Positions 1 through 9,288 of a stretch of 64,000 nt of DNA are shown one piece after another. Position 1 is the first letter of the stretch. The number at the start of each line of letters is the position of its first letter. The stretch spans positions 3,785,051 to 3,849,050 of the forward strand of contig NZ_CP124862.1 in assembly GCF_030013905.1 (NCBI RefSeq), given 5' to 3'. Made by a program: the position numbers and the translations under genes. This DNA is from Petroclostridium sp. X23. Lineage in GTDB: Bacteria; Bacillota; Clostridia; SK-Y3. The notes beneath the pieces were generated by a model. It was not told where the DNA came from. It did no database searches and was given only the letters and a program-made list of their open reading frames with translations.

Positions 1-138
1 CGGATGCTGATCTATGGATTCGCGCTGGTTCTTATGATGTTGGTACGTCCCCAAGGAATTTTGGGGAATATTCCTTTTGACATATCCTTTGTATTAGGAA
101 GGAGAAATGATAAATATGGACTTACTAAAAGTGACTGA
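1..138 (+). CDS. livM: Branched-chain amino-acid ABC transporter permease, 3' end (LivM-like)
   Basis: The reading frame is open from base 1 and gives 45 residues ending at TGA 136-138. The visible part is the last membrane helix (IYGFALVLMMLVRPQGILG) followed by a short basic tail. The 'RPQGILG' ending is typical of LivH/LivM permeases, and two Liv-type ATPases follow directly, so this is the inner-membrane channel subunit of a HAAT-family importer. It overlaps the start of livG by about 20 bases, a sign of translational coupling. LivM is preferred over LivH because it is the last permease before the ATPases, but only the end is visible. Confidence 0.8.
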   Translation, partial: RMLIYGFALVLMMLVRPQGILGNIPFDISFVLGRRNDKYGLTKSD

Positions 139-895
139 ATTATCCAAGACCTTTGGCGGATTAAAGGCAGTACAGAAAGTTGATTTTGCAGCCCAGATCG
201 GTAAGATTACCAGTATTATAGGGCCAAATGGGGCAGGAAAAACGACTGTGTTTAATATGCTAAGCGGTTTTTATATCCCTGATTCCGGAAGTATCTGTTT
301 AGACGGTGAAGAAATTGCAGGATTGAAAACGCATCATTTTATCCGCAAGGGTATTGTCAGAACATTTCAGAATATTCGACTTTTTTCTGAGCTGACAGTA
401 TTAGATAATGTTTTAATTGGTATTCAAGGTAAAATCTCATATAACTTATGGGATTCTATCATTAAAACAAAAAAAAGAGATAAACAAGAAAAAGAAAGTG
501 TCTTTCAGGCGGAGAGGGTATTACAAAAAGTAGGCCTTTTGGATAAAAGGGATGAAATATCTAAGAATTTACCCTATGGTCAGCAGAGAAAACTTGAAAT
601 CGCGAGAGCCATTGTTTCTTCGCCACGGCTTATCCTTTTAGATGAACCGGCGGCCGGCATGAATCCCCAAGAAACTCTAGAACTGAATCTCCTGATTAAG
701 ACGCTTCCTGATGAAGGAATTACGGTGCTTTTAATAGAACACGACATGAAATTGGTGATGGAGATTTCAGACCATATTGTTGTTTTGGATCATGGAGTCA
801 AATTAACTGAAGGTGACCCTGGTGAAGTTAGGAAAGATGCCAGAGTGATTCAGGCATATCTAGGGAAGGGAGCCGGTGCTGATGTTGCGCATTGA
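116..895 (+). CDS. livG: Branched-chain amino-acid ABC transporter ATP-binding protein LivG
   Basis: Cytoplasmic ATPase of a HAAT-type importer, about 259 residues. Walker A is GPNGAGKT near residue 36, the LivG-type signature segment is 'LPYGQQRKLEIARAI', and Walker B is LILLDEPAAGMNP followed by the switch histidine in LLIEHDMK. The extra loop between Walker A and the signature is usual in LivG. The frame also has an ATG at 107, but AAGGAG at 99-104 is only 2 bases from it and 11 from the ATG at 116, so 116 is preferred. It overlaps livF, so the two ATPases are co-translated. The cargo is not proven. The adjoining sulfur genes make a thiazoline or cysteine-type substrate possible, which is inference. 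Confidence 0.9.
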   Translation: MDLLKVTELSKTFGGLKAVQKVDFAAQIGKITSIIGPNGAGKTTVFNMLSGFYIPDSGSICLDGEEIAGLKTHHFIRKGIVRTFQNIRLFSELTVLDNVLIGIQGKISYNLWDSIIKTKKRDKQEKESVFQAERVLQKVGLLDKRDEISKNLPYGQQRKLEIARAIVSSPRLILLDEPAAGMNPQETLELNLLIKTLPDEGITVLLIEHDMKLVMEISDHIVVLDHGVKLTEGDPGEVRKDARVIQAYLGKGAGADVAH

Positions 896-1592
896 AAACC
901 TTCATACCTATTATGGAAAAGTTCATGCGATACAGGGTATTCACATGACGGTTAAAGAAGGAGAAATCGTCGCTTTGGTTGGAAGCAACGGAGCGGGAAA
1001 AACAACATTGTTAAAATCTATTACCAGTGTGCAGCCGCCTAGTGACGGAAATATTTTTTTCAAAGATAATAAAATTACCCGCGAACCGGTGCATAATCTT
1101 GTAAAGACAGGAATTGCCCTTTGTCCGGAGGGCAGGCAGGTTTTTTCGAAAATGACTGTATTGGAGAATTTGGAGCTTGGAGCATATACCCGAAACTTGC
1201 AGTGGGAAAAAGAGTCGTCATTTAAGCAGGTATACTCCCTTTTTTCGATATTGCTTGAAAGAAAAAATCAGATGGCCGGAACACTGTCAGGAGGGGAACA
1301 GCAAATGCTGGCGATAGGAAGGGCATTAATGTCCAGACCTTCTCTTCTTTTGTTGGATGAGCCGTCCTTAGGTTTGGCACCTATTATGGTAGAAAAAATA
1401 TTTGAGTTGATCCAAGAGATCAGAAGCCAAGGGGTCACCATTCTTCTGGTTGAGCAGAATGCTTCCATGGCTTTAAGTGTGGCTGACCGTGGGTATGTGC
1501 TGGAAACAGGAAACATTGTATTGGAAGGTAGAGGGAAAGAGCTTTTGCTAAATCATAAGGTGCGGGAAGCGTACCTTGGAGAAGCAGTTTAG
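876..1592 (+). CDS. livF: Branched-chain amino-acid ABC transporter ATP-binding protein LivF
   Basis: Second cytoplasmic ATPase of the Liv-type importer, 236-238 residues, the normal length. It shows Walker A GSNGAGKTT, signature LSGGEQQMLAIGRAL, Walker B LLLLDEPSLGLAP and switch histidine-equivalent LLVEQNA, which is LivF-specific. The frame opens with GTG at 876. An ATG at 882 lies 11 bases after the purine-rich AGGGAAGGG and is an equal candidate. It forms a heterodimer with LivG under the permease pair. The next gene begins 31 bases after its stop with its own GGAGG site, so livF may be in the same operon as the downstream hydrolase. Confidence 0.9.
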   Translation: MLMLRIENLHTYYGKVHAIQGIHMTVKEGEIVALVGSNGAGKTTLLKSITSVQPPSDGNIFFKDNKITREPVHNLVKTGIALCPEGRQVFSKMTVLENLELGAYTRNLQWEKESSFKQVYSLFSILLERKNQMAGTLSGGEQQMLAIGRALMSRPSLLLLDEPSLGLAPIMVEKIFELIQEIRSQGVTILLVEQNASMALSVADRGYVLETGNIVLEGRGKELLLNHKVREAYLGEAV

Positions 1593-1623
1593 AATATTAA
1601 TAAATGAGATTTTGGAGGTCTGA

Positions 1624-2103
1624 ATGATGCCAAGAAATATTGATTATGGTGAAGTAACTACTGCATTTCGTACTGCGATAGAAGATAGGGCAACATGGTT
1701 TTACCTATTATTGAAAGCAGCGGAAGAAATCGGTGGGGATGCTGAGGTTATAGCGGAAAAGGCGATCACAAAATTTGGTCAGAGTAAAGGAAAAAAATTA
1801 GGAGAAGTAAACACACCGGGTGAGTTTGTGGATGCGCTTGGCTGCGGTTACGCAGAAAAAGCTTTTGATATGGAGAAAGTAGAAAAGACTGATGAAAAAG
1901 GAGTTATGAGATTTCATTATTGTGCCCTTGTAGAATCATGGAAGAAGTTGGGGTGCAGTGATGAGGAAATTTCAAAGCTATGTAAGCTTGCACGCTATGG
2001 TGACTATGGAATCGTCAGCAACTTCCCGCATCTGCAGCTTGAATTTTCTAAGCTCATTGCAGATGGTGACGATGTATGTGAGCTGATTATTACAAAGAAA
2101 TAA
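1624..2103 (+). CDS. L-2-amino-thiazoline-4-carboxylate (ATC) hydrolase-family protein
   Basis: A 159-residue soluble protein resembling the ATC hydrolase family, whose founding member opens the ring of L-2-amino-thiazoline-4-carboxylate to N-carbamoyl-L-cysteine. Supporting features are the small alpha/beta layout, FHYCALVESWKKLG in the middle, LCKLARYGDYGIVSNFP, and the closing GDDVCELII, where the late Cys is characteristic. GGAGG stands 5 bases before ATG 1624. The gene lies 31 bases after livF and upstream of LarE-like, ThiF-like and HydE-like genes, pointing to sulfur or thiazoline chemistry. Many members of this family are uncharacterised, so the exact substrate is unknown. The family call is from memory of the motif pattern. 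Confidence 0.7.
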   Translation: MMPRNIDYGEVTTAFRTAIEDRATWFYLLLKAAEEIGGDAEVIAEKAITKFGQSKGKKLGEVNTPGEFVDALGCGYAEKAFDMEKVEKTDEKGVMRFHYCALVESWKKLGCSDEEISKLCKLARYGDYGIVSNFPHLQLEFSKLIADGDDVCELIITKK

Positions 2104-2156
2104 AGAAAACTATCTGATGAATTTAAGTGAATAATTAATCCCCTATTTATGATGAA

Positions 2157-2177
2157 GGGCAGGCATTGTGTCTGCCC
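2157..2177 (+). terminator. Short hairpin between ATC hydrolase and larE-like genes
   Basis: A 9-bp stem (GGGCAGGCA with TGTCTGCCC) with a 3-base loop sits in the 125-base gap. No T-run follows, so it may be a weak terminator, an mRNA stabiliser, or a processing site. Confidence 0.35.
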
Positions 2178-2228
2178 AAAGTCCATATACGCATATTCTA
2201 GTTTATATGATCAAAGGAGTTGTTAGAT

Positions 2229-3035
2229 ATGTTAGAACAAAAGTTTACTGATTTAAAAGATTATTTAAAAAGTCTGGGCAGCATTGCAGTAGCATACTCC
2301 GGAGGCGTAGACAGTACATTTTTAATTAAGGTGGCCTATGATGTGTTGGGAGATCAGGCTATCGCTGTAACTGCACGTTCTTCCACTTATCCGGAGAGGG
2401 AATTTCATGAAGCGGTAAGATATATAGAGGAGATCGGAGCGCGGCATATTGTTATAGAATCCGAAGAGCTGGATATTCAAGGGTTTTCTGACAATCCTAC
2501 AAACAGATGTTATTACTGCAAGAAAGAATTGTTTCAAAAGGTAGGGGAAGTTGCGAAAGAACAAGGAATACAATATGTGTCTGACGGTTCAAATTATGAT
2601 GATCTAAATGACTACCGGCCGGGGATGCAGGCAGCACAGGAACTGCAGGTAGTAAGTCCTTTGAAGCATGCAAAATTGAGAAAAGAAGACATTCGCGCTT
2701 TGTCTAAACAGCTCGGGCTTCCTACATGGGATAAGCCTGCTTTTGCATGTCTTTCATCCAGATTCCCTTATGGGCATAAGATTACCAGAGAAAAGTTATC
2801 TATGGTGGAACAAGCAGAACAGTATCTTATGGATTTGGGATTTAAGCAGCTTCGTATACGCCACCATGAAGATACTGCTCGGATCGAAATAGGTGAGAAA
2901 GAATTTGATAAGTTTTTAGATAAAGATTTAATGCGGACGGTGAGCAAGCATTTTAAAACCCTGGGTTTTACTTATGTGTGTTTGGATTTAGAGGGGTACC
3001 GTACCGGAAGTATGAATGAAGTGCTGAAATCATAA
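2229..3035 (+). CDS. larE: LarE-like ATP-dependent sacrificial sulfur transferase
   Basis: PP-loop enzyme of the LarE/asparagine-synthase-like family, 268 residues, the usual length. The PP-loop SGGVDST is at residues 24-30. Cysteines lie in NRCYYCK (94 and 97) and in ACLSSR (174). LarE proteins activate a carboxylate as an adenylate and then insert sulfur, either from their own cysteine or through an iron-sulfur cluster held by three cysteines. The three here fit the latter idea, which is inference. ATG 2229 lies 9 bases after AAAGGAG; an upstream TTG is in frame. No larA, larB or larC is nearby, so nickel-pincer cofactor synthesis is not the obvious role. The next gene starts about 10 bases downstream. 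Confidence 0.85.
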   Translation: MLEQKFTDLKDYLKSLGSIAVAYSGGVDSTFLIKVAYDVLGDQAIAVTARSSTYPEREFHEAVRYIEEIGARHIVIESEELDIQGFSDNPTNRCYYCKKELFQKVGEVAKEQGIQYVSDGSNYDDLNDYRPGMQAAQELQVVSPLKHAKLRKEDIRALSKQLGLPTWDKPAFACLSSRFPYGHKITREKLSMVEQAEQYLMDLGFKQLRIRHHEDTARIEIGEKEFDKFLDKDLMRTVSKHFKTLGFTYVCLDLEGYRTGSMNEVLKS

Positions 3036-3044
3036 TATAATTTG

Positions 3045-3863
3045 ATGGTAGGTGATAAGGTGTTGGATAGAAATCAGCAATTAAGATACTCAAGGCAAAT
3101 TATACTTAAAGAAGTAGGATTGGAAGGGCAGTTAAAACTATTAAAGTCCAAGGTGCTTGTAATAGGGTGCGGCGGACTGGGGTCGCCCATTCTTTCTTAT
3201 CTTGCGGCAGCAGGTGTGGGAACTATCGGCATAGTTGATTTTGATACAGTTACTATCTCAAATTTGCAAAGGCAGATTCTGCATTTCACAGATGATATCG
3301 GCAAGAAAAAAGTAGACTCGGCAGAAGAAAAATTACTTCGGCTTAATCCTGACATAAAAGTTGTCAAACATGTCTGCAGAGCTACCATTGACAATATTGA
3401 AGAAATCATTGAAAATTATGATGTAGTCATTGATGCCGTAGATAATTTTACGGCGCGATATATAATCAGTGACTGCTGCTATTTTATGAAGAAGCCTTTG
3501 ATAGAAGGGGCTGTGCTGGGGTTTGATGGCATTCTGATGACCATTATTCCCGATCAATCTCCATGTTACAGATGTCTATACCCTATGCCGCCTCAAGATG
3601 GGGTAGTCGCCACTTGTAATGATACAGGCATACTGGGAATGGTAACAGGTGTCATTGGTTCTATGCAGGCATTGGAAGCGGTGAAAGTGGTTTTAGGAAT
3701 TGGAGAAACACTTTCAGGAAGGATTTTGACTTTTGAGGGGTTGGATATGGATATACGTGAAATTCCATGGGAGAGGAGACACGATTGTCCGCTGTGCGGT
3801 CAAAATCCAACGGTTACGGAATTGGTAGAGTATGAGATAAAGTGTAAATCTAAGCTGGTGTAA
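3045..3863 (+). CDS. ThiF/MoeB/HesA-family E1-like adenylyltransferase
   Basis: Soluble ATP-dependent enzyme that adenylates the C-terminal glycine of a ubiquitin-like sulfur carrier. Visible: RYSRQIIL near the start, nucleotide loop GCGGLGSP at 41-48, DFDTVTISNLQRQ, zinc cysteine pairs CYRC and CPLC, and ATCNDTGILG carrying the likely acceptor Cys. There is no rhodanese domain, so it resembles MoeB or ThiF rather than MOCS3. No ThiS or MoaD-like carrier is visible nearby. The start is uncertain: ATG 3045 has no good ribosome site, while AGGTGA at 3050 could serve GTG 3060 or TTG 3063. It follows larE-like by about 10 bases. Confidence 0.85.
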   Translation: MVGDKVLDRNQQLRYSRQIILKEVGLEGQLKLLKSKVLVIGCGGLGSPILSYLAAAGVGTIGIVDFDTVTISNLQRQILHFTDDIGKKKVDSAEEKLLRLNPDIKVVKHVCRATIDNIEEIIENYDVVIDAVDNFTARYIISDCCYFMKKPLIEGAVLGFDGILMTIIPDQSPCYRCLYPMPPQDGVVATCNDTGILGMVTGVIGSMQALEAVKVVLGIGETLSGRILTFEGLDMDIREIPWERRHDCPLCGQNPTVTELVEYEIKCKSKLV

Positions 3864-3880
3864 ATGAACTCATAGAAGGC

Positions 3881-4010
3881 TGTGAAAAAGTGCTTAATCG
3901 TTCGAAAATCAAACATGTGGACAGTCCCTCTGTTATGCCAAAACCGGGCAAACAGCAGGGACAGTCCCCAAGTTCGATTTTCTCTATGTGCTAAATTTGA
4001 CTTTATCACA
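3881..4010. repeat. Imperfect palindromic MITE/REP-like element
   Basis: About 130 bases fold on themselves. TGTGAAAAAG at the left pairs with ACTTTATCACA at the right, GAAAATC 3904-3910 pairs with GATTTTC 3976-3982, and GACAGTCCC boxes occur on both sides of a GC-rich centre. It fills most of the gap between the ThiF-like and HydE-like genes. The GACAGTCCC/GGGACAGTCCCC core resembles REP sequences mobilised by RAYT transposases in Firmicutes. Confidence 0.7.
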
Positions 4011-4091
4011 ATCTCCTATACTGTGCAGTTTCTACGCTATTATATAGATGCACGCAGTAACATAAAAATATCGCAAAAGATAGGGTGAGAT

Positions 4092-5162
4092 ATGAATATG
4101 AAGGCCTTATTGGATAAGTTATATATGCAAAACTCCTTAGAAAAAGATGGAATCGTTTATCTGCTTAAAAACTTGGATGAAGAACATAAAGAAAATCTGT
4201 TTGAATATTCACATAAAACCAGACTAAAGTATTACGGTAACAAAGTATTTATGCGAGGACTTGTGGAGTTTTCCAATATATGCAAACAGGATTGTCTCTA
4301 CTGTGGTATACGGGTATCTAACCCCGGTGTAGAAAGATATAGACTTATGCCGGATGAGATATTGACATGCTGTCAGGAAGGGTATCAATTAGGGTACAGA
4401 ACGTTTGTCTTGCAGAGTGGGGAAGATTTTTGGTATACCGAGGAAATCTTAACTGATATTATCAAAAGGATTAAAGAACGTTTTCAAGATACGGCAATTA
4501 CGCTTTCCATAGGAGAGAGAAGTGAAGAGGTATACAGAAACCTGTTCAAAGCAGGAGCAGATCGTTTTCTGTTAAGGCATGAAACCGCATCGAGAGAATT
4601 GTATCAAAAGCTGCATCCTACCATGGATTTTGACAATAGGAGAGACTGTTTAAAGACACTAAAAAAGATCGGATATCAGGTAGGTGCAGGGTTTATGGTT
4701 GGGTTACCGGGACAGAGGGCGGAAGATCTGGCAGAAGACCTAATCTTTTTGAAAGAGCTGGAGCCGGATATGATAGGGATAGGGCCGTTTATTCCGCATA
4801 ATGCTACGCCTCTTAAGGATGCAATAGGCGGTACGGTGGAAGATACACTTGTAATGCTGGCATTTACCCGACTGTTAGTACCTGATTGCTTGCTGCCTGC
4901 TACGACAGCCATGGGAACATTAAACCCGAAGGGGCGGGAAATGGCGCTCAAAGCAGGGGCGAATGTCGCGATGCCCAATCTTTCTCCTACAAACGTAAGA
5001 GCAAAATATGAGCTATATGAGAATAAAATTTGTACCGGAGATGAAGCGGCTCACTGCAGGCAGTGCATCGAAAAGAGAATCAATTCAGTCGGATTCCAAG
5101 TGGATATGGGCAGAGGAGACAGTTTCAAATATCAAAAAAAGTGTTATAATAATAAATATTAG
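4092..5162 (+). CDS. HydE-like radical SAM enzyme
   Basis: Radical SAM protein of 356 residues matching the HydE/BioB/PylB group. The radical cluster motif is C64-x3-C68-x2-C71 (ICKQDCLYC), and a second cysteine group near the C terminus (CTGDEAAHCRQC, spacing 7 and 2) resembles the accessory cluster of HydE. HydE acts in [FeFe]-hydrogenase cofactor assembly, cleaving a cysteine-derived ligand. No hydF, hydG or hydrogenase gene lies in the window. Its place after ATC hydrolase, LarE-like and ThiF-like genes suggests either a stray maturase or a paralogue working on a sulfur compound. ATG 4092 or 4098 could start; the region before it is a repeat. Confidence 0.8.
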   Translation: MNMKALLDKLYMQNSLEKDGIVYLLKNLDEEHKENLFEYSHKTRLKYYGNKVFMRGLVEFSNICKQDCLYCGIRVSNPGVERYRLMPDEILTCCQEGYQLGYRTFVLQSGEDFWYTEEILTDIIKRIKERFQDTAITLSIGERSEEVYRNLFKAGADRFLLRHETASRELYQKLHPTMDFDNRRDCLKTLKKIGYQVGAGFMVGLPGQRAEDLAEDLIFLKELEPDMIGIGPFIPHNATPLKDAIGGTVEDTLVMLAFTRLLVPDCLLPATTAMGTLNPKGREMALKAGANVAMPNLSPTNVRAKYELYENKICTGDEAAHCRQCIEKRINSVGFQVDMGRGDSFKYQKKCYNNKY

Positions 5163-5174
5163 TCAATATAGGTA

Positions 5175-5203
5175 TTGACATTCCCATATGATTATGATAA
5201 ATT
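5175..5203 (+). promoter_or_regulatory. Sigma-A promoter for the SAM riboswitch/metY unit
   Basis: TTGACA at 5175-5180, 17-base spacer, TAAATT at 5198-5203, placing transcription start about 35 bases before the riboswitch aptamer. Confidence 0.6.
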
Positions 5204-5244
5204 AGATTAAACCAACTAAACATATAAAAATAATATACAATAAG

Positions 5245-5343
5245 CTCTTATTTAGAGAGGTGGAGGGACTGGCCCTATGAAGCCCGGCAACCGGTACGTA
5301 TGTGCAAGGTGCTAAATCCTGCAGCAAAGCTGAGAGATAAGAG
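5245..5343 (+). promoter_or_regulatory. SAM-I riboswitch (S-box)
   Basis: Closing stem CTCTTAT 5245-5251 pairs with ATAAGAG 5337-5343. Inside are conserved S-box blocks: AGAGGTGGAGGGACTGGCCC, ATGAAGCCCGGCAACC, and AAGGTGCTAAATCCTGCAGC. A terminator hairpin follows, and its 5' arm (TCTCCT) can alternatively pair with AGAGGAGA at the aptamer's 3' edge, giving the usual terminator/antiterminator switch. High SAM would stop transcription before metY. Confidence 0.95.
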
Positions 5344-5358
5344 GAGAAGAAATGAATG

Positions 5359-5386
5359 ACTCTCCTGTATCCGCAGGAGAGTTTTG
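5359..5386 (+). terminator. Riboswitch-controlled terminator
   Basis: Stem ACTCTCCTG / CAGGAGAGT with a 6-base loop followed by TTTTG. Its left arm overlaps the sequence able to pair with the aptamer edge. Confidence 0.85.
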
Positions 5387-5411
5387 TATTATCTAAATAG
5401 AATGAAAATAA

Positions 5412-6722
<1,311 letters not shown>

Positions 6723-6735
6723 ATAGAAAAGAGAT

Positions 6736-6768
6736 GGCTGTTGACAATAAAATGTCAGCAGCTTTTTT
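6736..6768 (+). terminator. Intrinsic terminator after metY (repeated type)
   Basis: Stem GCTGTTGACA / TGTCAGCAGC followed by six T. Closely related hairpins occur at 24753 (with similar downstream bases) and 57464, so this terminator belongs to a dispersed family. Confidence 0.85.
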
Positions 6769-6934
6769 AATTTTTAGAAAGTATTTTATACAAAATTCTA
6801 AAGTATTTTTTCATCATTTGACATATTAATTTACAATATAATACAAAGTACTGTATAAATATTGAAAAAATTACCTTTATATGATAAGATTGTATATATA
6901 TTACGTAAACGTATACTATTCTTTCGGAGGTCCA

Positions 6935-7657
6935 ATGGTAAATATATTAATAGTTGAAGATGAAGAATTAGCAAGAAGAAATTTATCCAGGATGCTTACA
7001 TCTTTGAACGGGAATATCAAGATATTGGAAGCATCCACAGGAAAGGAAGCCATACAGCTATTAAAGCAAACAGATATTGATTTGTTTTTTTTAGATATTC
7101 AATTGCCCGATATGTCAGGTTTGAAAGTAGCGGAGACTATAAGGTCTATTTCAAAGTATCAATTAGCCTATGTTGTATTTATCACCACCCATGTTCAATA
7201 TCAGCTTGAAGCCTTTAAAAAATATCATTGTTATGACTATATTGAGAAACCTTATACAAAAAAAGAAGTGTTAGAGGTTGCCGAGCGGTTGATAAGGGGT
7301 GTTCAAAAGATCCCTCCTGTTGAAAAACAGGTATGCTTTGAGCTGAGGGATTTTATTCTTAGAATTAGAATAGATGATATATTATTTATCGAGTCCCAGG
7401 GGAAGAACTGTGTTATACATACAAACACCAGGCTGTATACAATACCTAATATAGCAATGAAAAAAATGCTGGATAAGTTACAGCGTGAAACTTTCATGCA
7501 GACTCATAAGTCATATATTATAAATACTGGAAGTGTTGATAGAATAGACAAGTCAGATAGAAATTCATGGCTGGCATATTTTAAAGATTATTCGCTTCCC
7601 GCATATATTAGTGATAGATATAAGGAAAGTTTTATGAAAAAGTATGATATGGAGTAG
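6935..7657 (+). CDS. AgrA-type LytTR response regulator
   Basis: A 240-residue response regulator: receiver domain (acidic pair VEDEE at 7-11, phospho-acceptor D54 in FLDIQLPDMSG, switch Thr and Lys in FITTH and EKPY) and a C-terminal LytTR DNA-binding domain (ILFIESQGKNCVIHT, MQTHKSYIIN). ATG 6935 follows CGGAGG by 5 bases; the longer frame from 6881 has no ribosome site. It is 19 bases before the histidine kinase gene and forms the signal-response half of agr copy 1. Its likely targets are the two promoters next to the 28/30-bp hairpins at 11868 and 18325. No second copy of this gene exists in the window. Confidence 0.9.
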   Translation: MVNILIVEDEELARRNLSRMLTSLNGNIKILEASTGKEAIQLLKQTDIDLFFLDIQLPDMSGLKVAETIRSISKYQLAYVVFITTHVQYQLEAFKKYHCYDYIEKPYTKKEVLEVAERLIRGVQKIPPVEKQVCFELRDFILRIRIDDILFIESQGKNCVIHTNTRLYTIPNIAMKKMLDKLQRETFMQTHKSYIINTGSVDRIDKSDRNSWLAYFKDYSLPAYISDRYKESFMKKYDME

Positions 7658-7676
7658 TTTAAAGGAGAGGAATATC

Positions 7677-8930
7677 ATGAAATGGTATGAGATATTTGTG
7701 CTCTCAAATATAGAGATTTTATCATTACTACTATTATGGAGTCGGCTAAATCCGGCATTAAATAAATCTATGGTGAAAAATGCGGCTATTATAGTACTTC
7801 TTTCAATAATAACGGTTATACTAGATCATTTTGATATAGCATGGGGATTTGTTATTAATTTTACAATATTATGTGCTCTTGTTACTTGGCTTTTTAAAAT
7901 GCGAATCAGAGATGTGCTAGTGCATTTTTTCATTATTCTTGCCATATTCTCCAGTGTGCAATTAATATTTACATATGCATTGTCAATCTATAAAGGGAGT
8001 ATGAATTATTCATTTAACAATGGCATCATTATAAACTTAGCCACATTTGCAGTTTGCCTGATGATTTATAAATCTTCAGTACTTGATAAAACCAGCCAGT
8101 TCTTTTTCAAATATTATACGTTTATAGCAGTGGCTATTGTAAATATAGCAGTAGTAATATTATTGAGCATCTATGCATGGCAAATTGATAAAGTTTTTAT
8201 ATGGAGATATTTTGTTGTGTTTTTAGCAGCTATCATCATATGGGAAGTGATAAATATATACTTCGTGTATCAATTAATAAAAATGAAAGAGCAGGAAAAG
8301 ATGATTCGGATTCATGAAAAGTATATACCATTTTTAAAGAACTTGATATATGAAGTAAGGCAGCAACAGCATGAGTTTAAAAATCATCTTAATACACTTT
8401 ATGGAATTGTAGAAATTGAAGATGACCATGAAGTGCGAAAAGAAGTGAAGGAGTACTTAGAAGCATTAATTGGCAGAACAAAGCCTGTTGATCGACTTTT
8501 AAATATAAAAGACCCTATATTAAGCGCCATAATCTATAGTAAAAAAGCCTTGGCAGAAGAGAAGAATATTGCTTTTAGTGTGGAATTTGAAGGAGAAATT
8601 CCCGATTATCCGCTAGGAAAGCATGATTTGGTTGAATTATTGGGGAATTTATTAAATAACGCCATTGAGGCAGCAGAAAGTACTAGTAACGGTGAAGTGA
8701 TTTTAACACTTGGTACACAAGAAACTTTAAAGATGCTCCAAGTAAAGAATACGTGCCAATCTATATCTGAAATAGATATGGCGCGTATGTTTGACAGAGC
8801 TTATTCAACAAAAGAAGGAAAGCATCGAGGGTATGGCCTTTATAATGTAAAGAAAATTGTAGCTGCTTATAAAGGTACCATAGAGCTTTCCTTTGACGAA
8901 CAATATGTAGTATTTAAAATTCTATTTTAA
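7677..8930 (+). CDS. AgrC-type membrane histidine kinase, copy 1 (full length)
   Basis: A 417-residue sensor kinase. The first ~200 residues hold about six hydrophobic segments, as in AgrC-like peptide receptors. The dimerisation helix carries the phospho-histidine H232 (RQQQHEFKNHLN), and the GHKL ATPase shows the N box ELLGNLLNNAIEAAE and G box HRGYGLYNVKKIV. ATG 7677 follows AAAGGAGAGG; a longer frame starts within the regulator gene. The last 9 bases overlap the convergent agrD1 gene. Residues 145-417 are repeated, with changes, at 16641-17462. Expected ligand: the cyclic peptide from an AgrD encoded alongside. Confidence 0.92.
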   Translation: MKWYEIFVLSNIEILSLLLLWSRLNPALNKSMVKNAAIIVLLSIITVILDHFDIAWGFVINFTILCALVTWLFKMRIRDVLVHFFIILAIFSSVQLIFTYALSIYKGSMNYSFNNGIIINLATFAVCLMIYKSSVLDKTSQFFFKYYTFIAVAIVNIAVVILLSIYAWQIDKVFIWRYFVVFLAAIIIWEVINIYFVYQLIKMKEQEKMIRIHEKYIPFLKNLIYEVRQQQHEFKNHLNTLYGIVEIEDDHEVRKEVKEYLEALIGRTKPVDRLLNIKDPILSAIIYSKKALAEEKNIAFSVEFEGEIPDYPLGKHDLVELLGNLLNNAIEAAESTSNGEVILTLGTQETLKMLQVKNTCQSISEIDMARMFDRAYSTKEGKHRGYGLYNVKKIVAAYKGTIELSFDEQYVVFKILF

Positions 8931-9062
8931 CAAACTTTTCGGGCATTTTGGTTCTCCCCAGAAAACGAACGACCCGGAAGCCGTAATCAAATCTGCGGCT
9001 GAAATAAATATAAAAGCAAAGGAATATAACACTGCTTTTAATACCGGAGAAATCTTTTTCAT
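8922..9062 (-). CDS. agrD: AgrD-family cyclic lactone autoinducer propeptide, copy 1
   Basis: A 46-residue peptide with an amphipathic leader (MKKISPVLKAVLYSFAFIFI), core SGSFVFW and tail GEPKCPKSLLK. Lined up with S. aureus AgrD (C-D-F-I-M then DEPEVP), the ring would be S31-F-V-F-W35, with serine in place of the usual cysteine. This predicts an ester lactone, as known for S. intermedius. The tail matches the AgrB-recognition pattern E-P-x-x-P. AGGAAAGGAG precedes ATG 9062-9060. The gene follows agrB and its stop overlaps the convergent kinase gene. A near-identical leader with a different core lies at 17454-17594. The ring call is inference from alignment. Confidence 0.88.
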   Translation of the reverse strand: MKKISPVLKAVLYSFAFIFISAADLITASGSFVFWGEPKCPKSLLK

Positions 9063-9288
9063 TGGTTTCACTCCTTTCCTATAAATAATTGGAATGCTTG
9101 CAGACTAATCGTCCATATGCCACATTCAAAAAAGGTAGCATCATGAATAAATGTATATAAAATAAATATCCATGCGAGGGTAAAGAAAACGGAAAGATAT
9201 TTTAAGTTCCGTTTTCTTTTTTTGCTTATAATCGGCCTGTTGGGAGATGGCGCCGGGGAACAAATAAAAATAGTCAATATACTTACAA

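Noticed and set aside
2229..3863. Nickel-pincer cofactor (lactate racemase) pathway
   Set aside because: LarE-like is present, but no larA, larB or larC in the window, and ThiF/ATC hydrolase are not part of that pathway.
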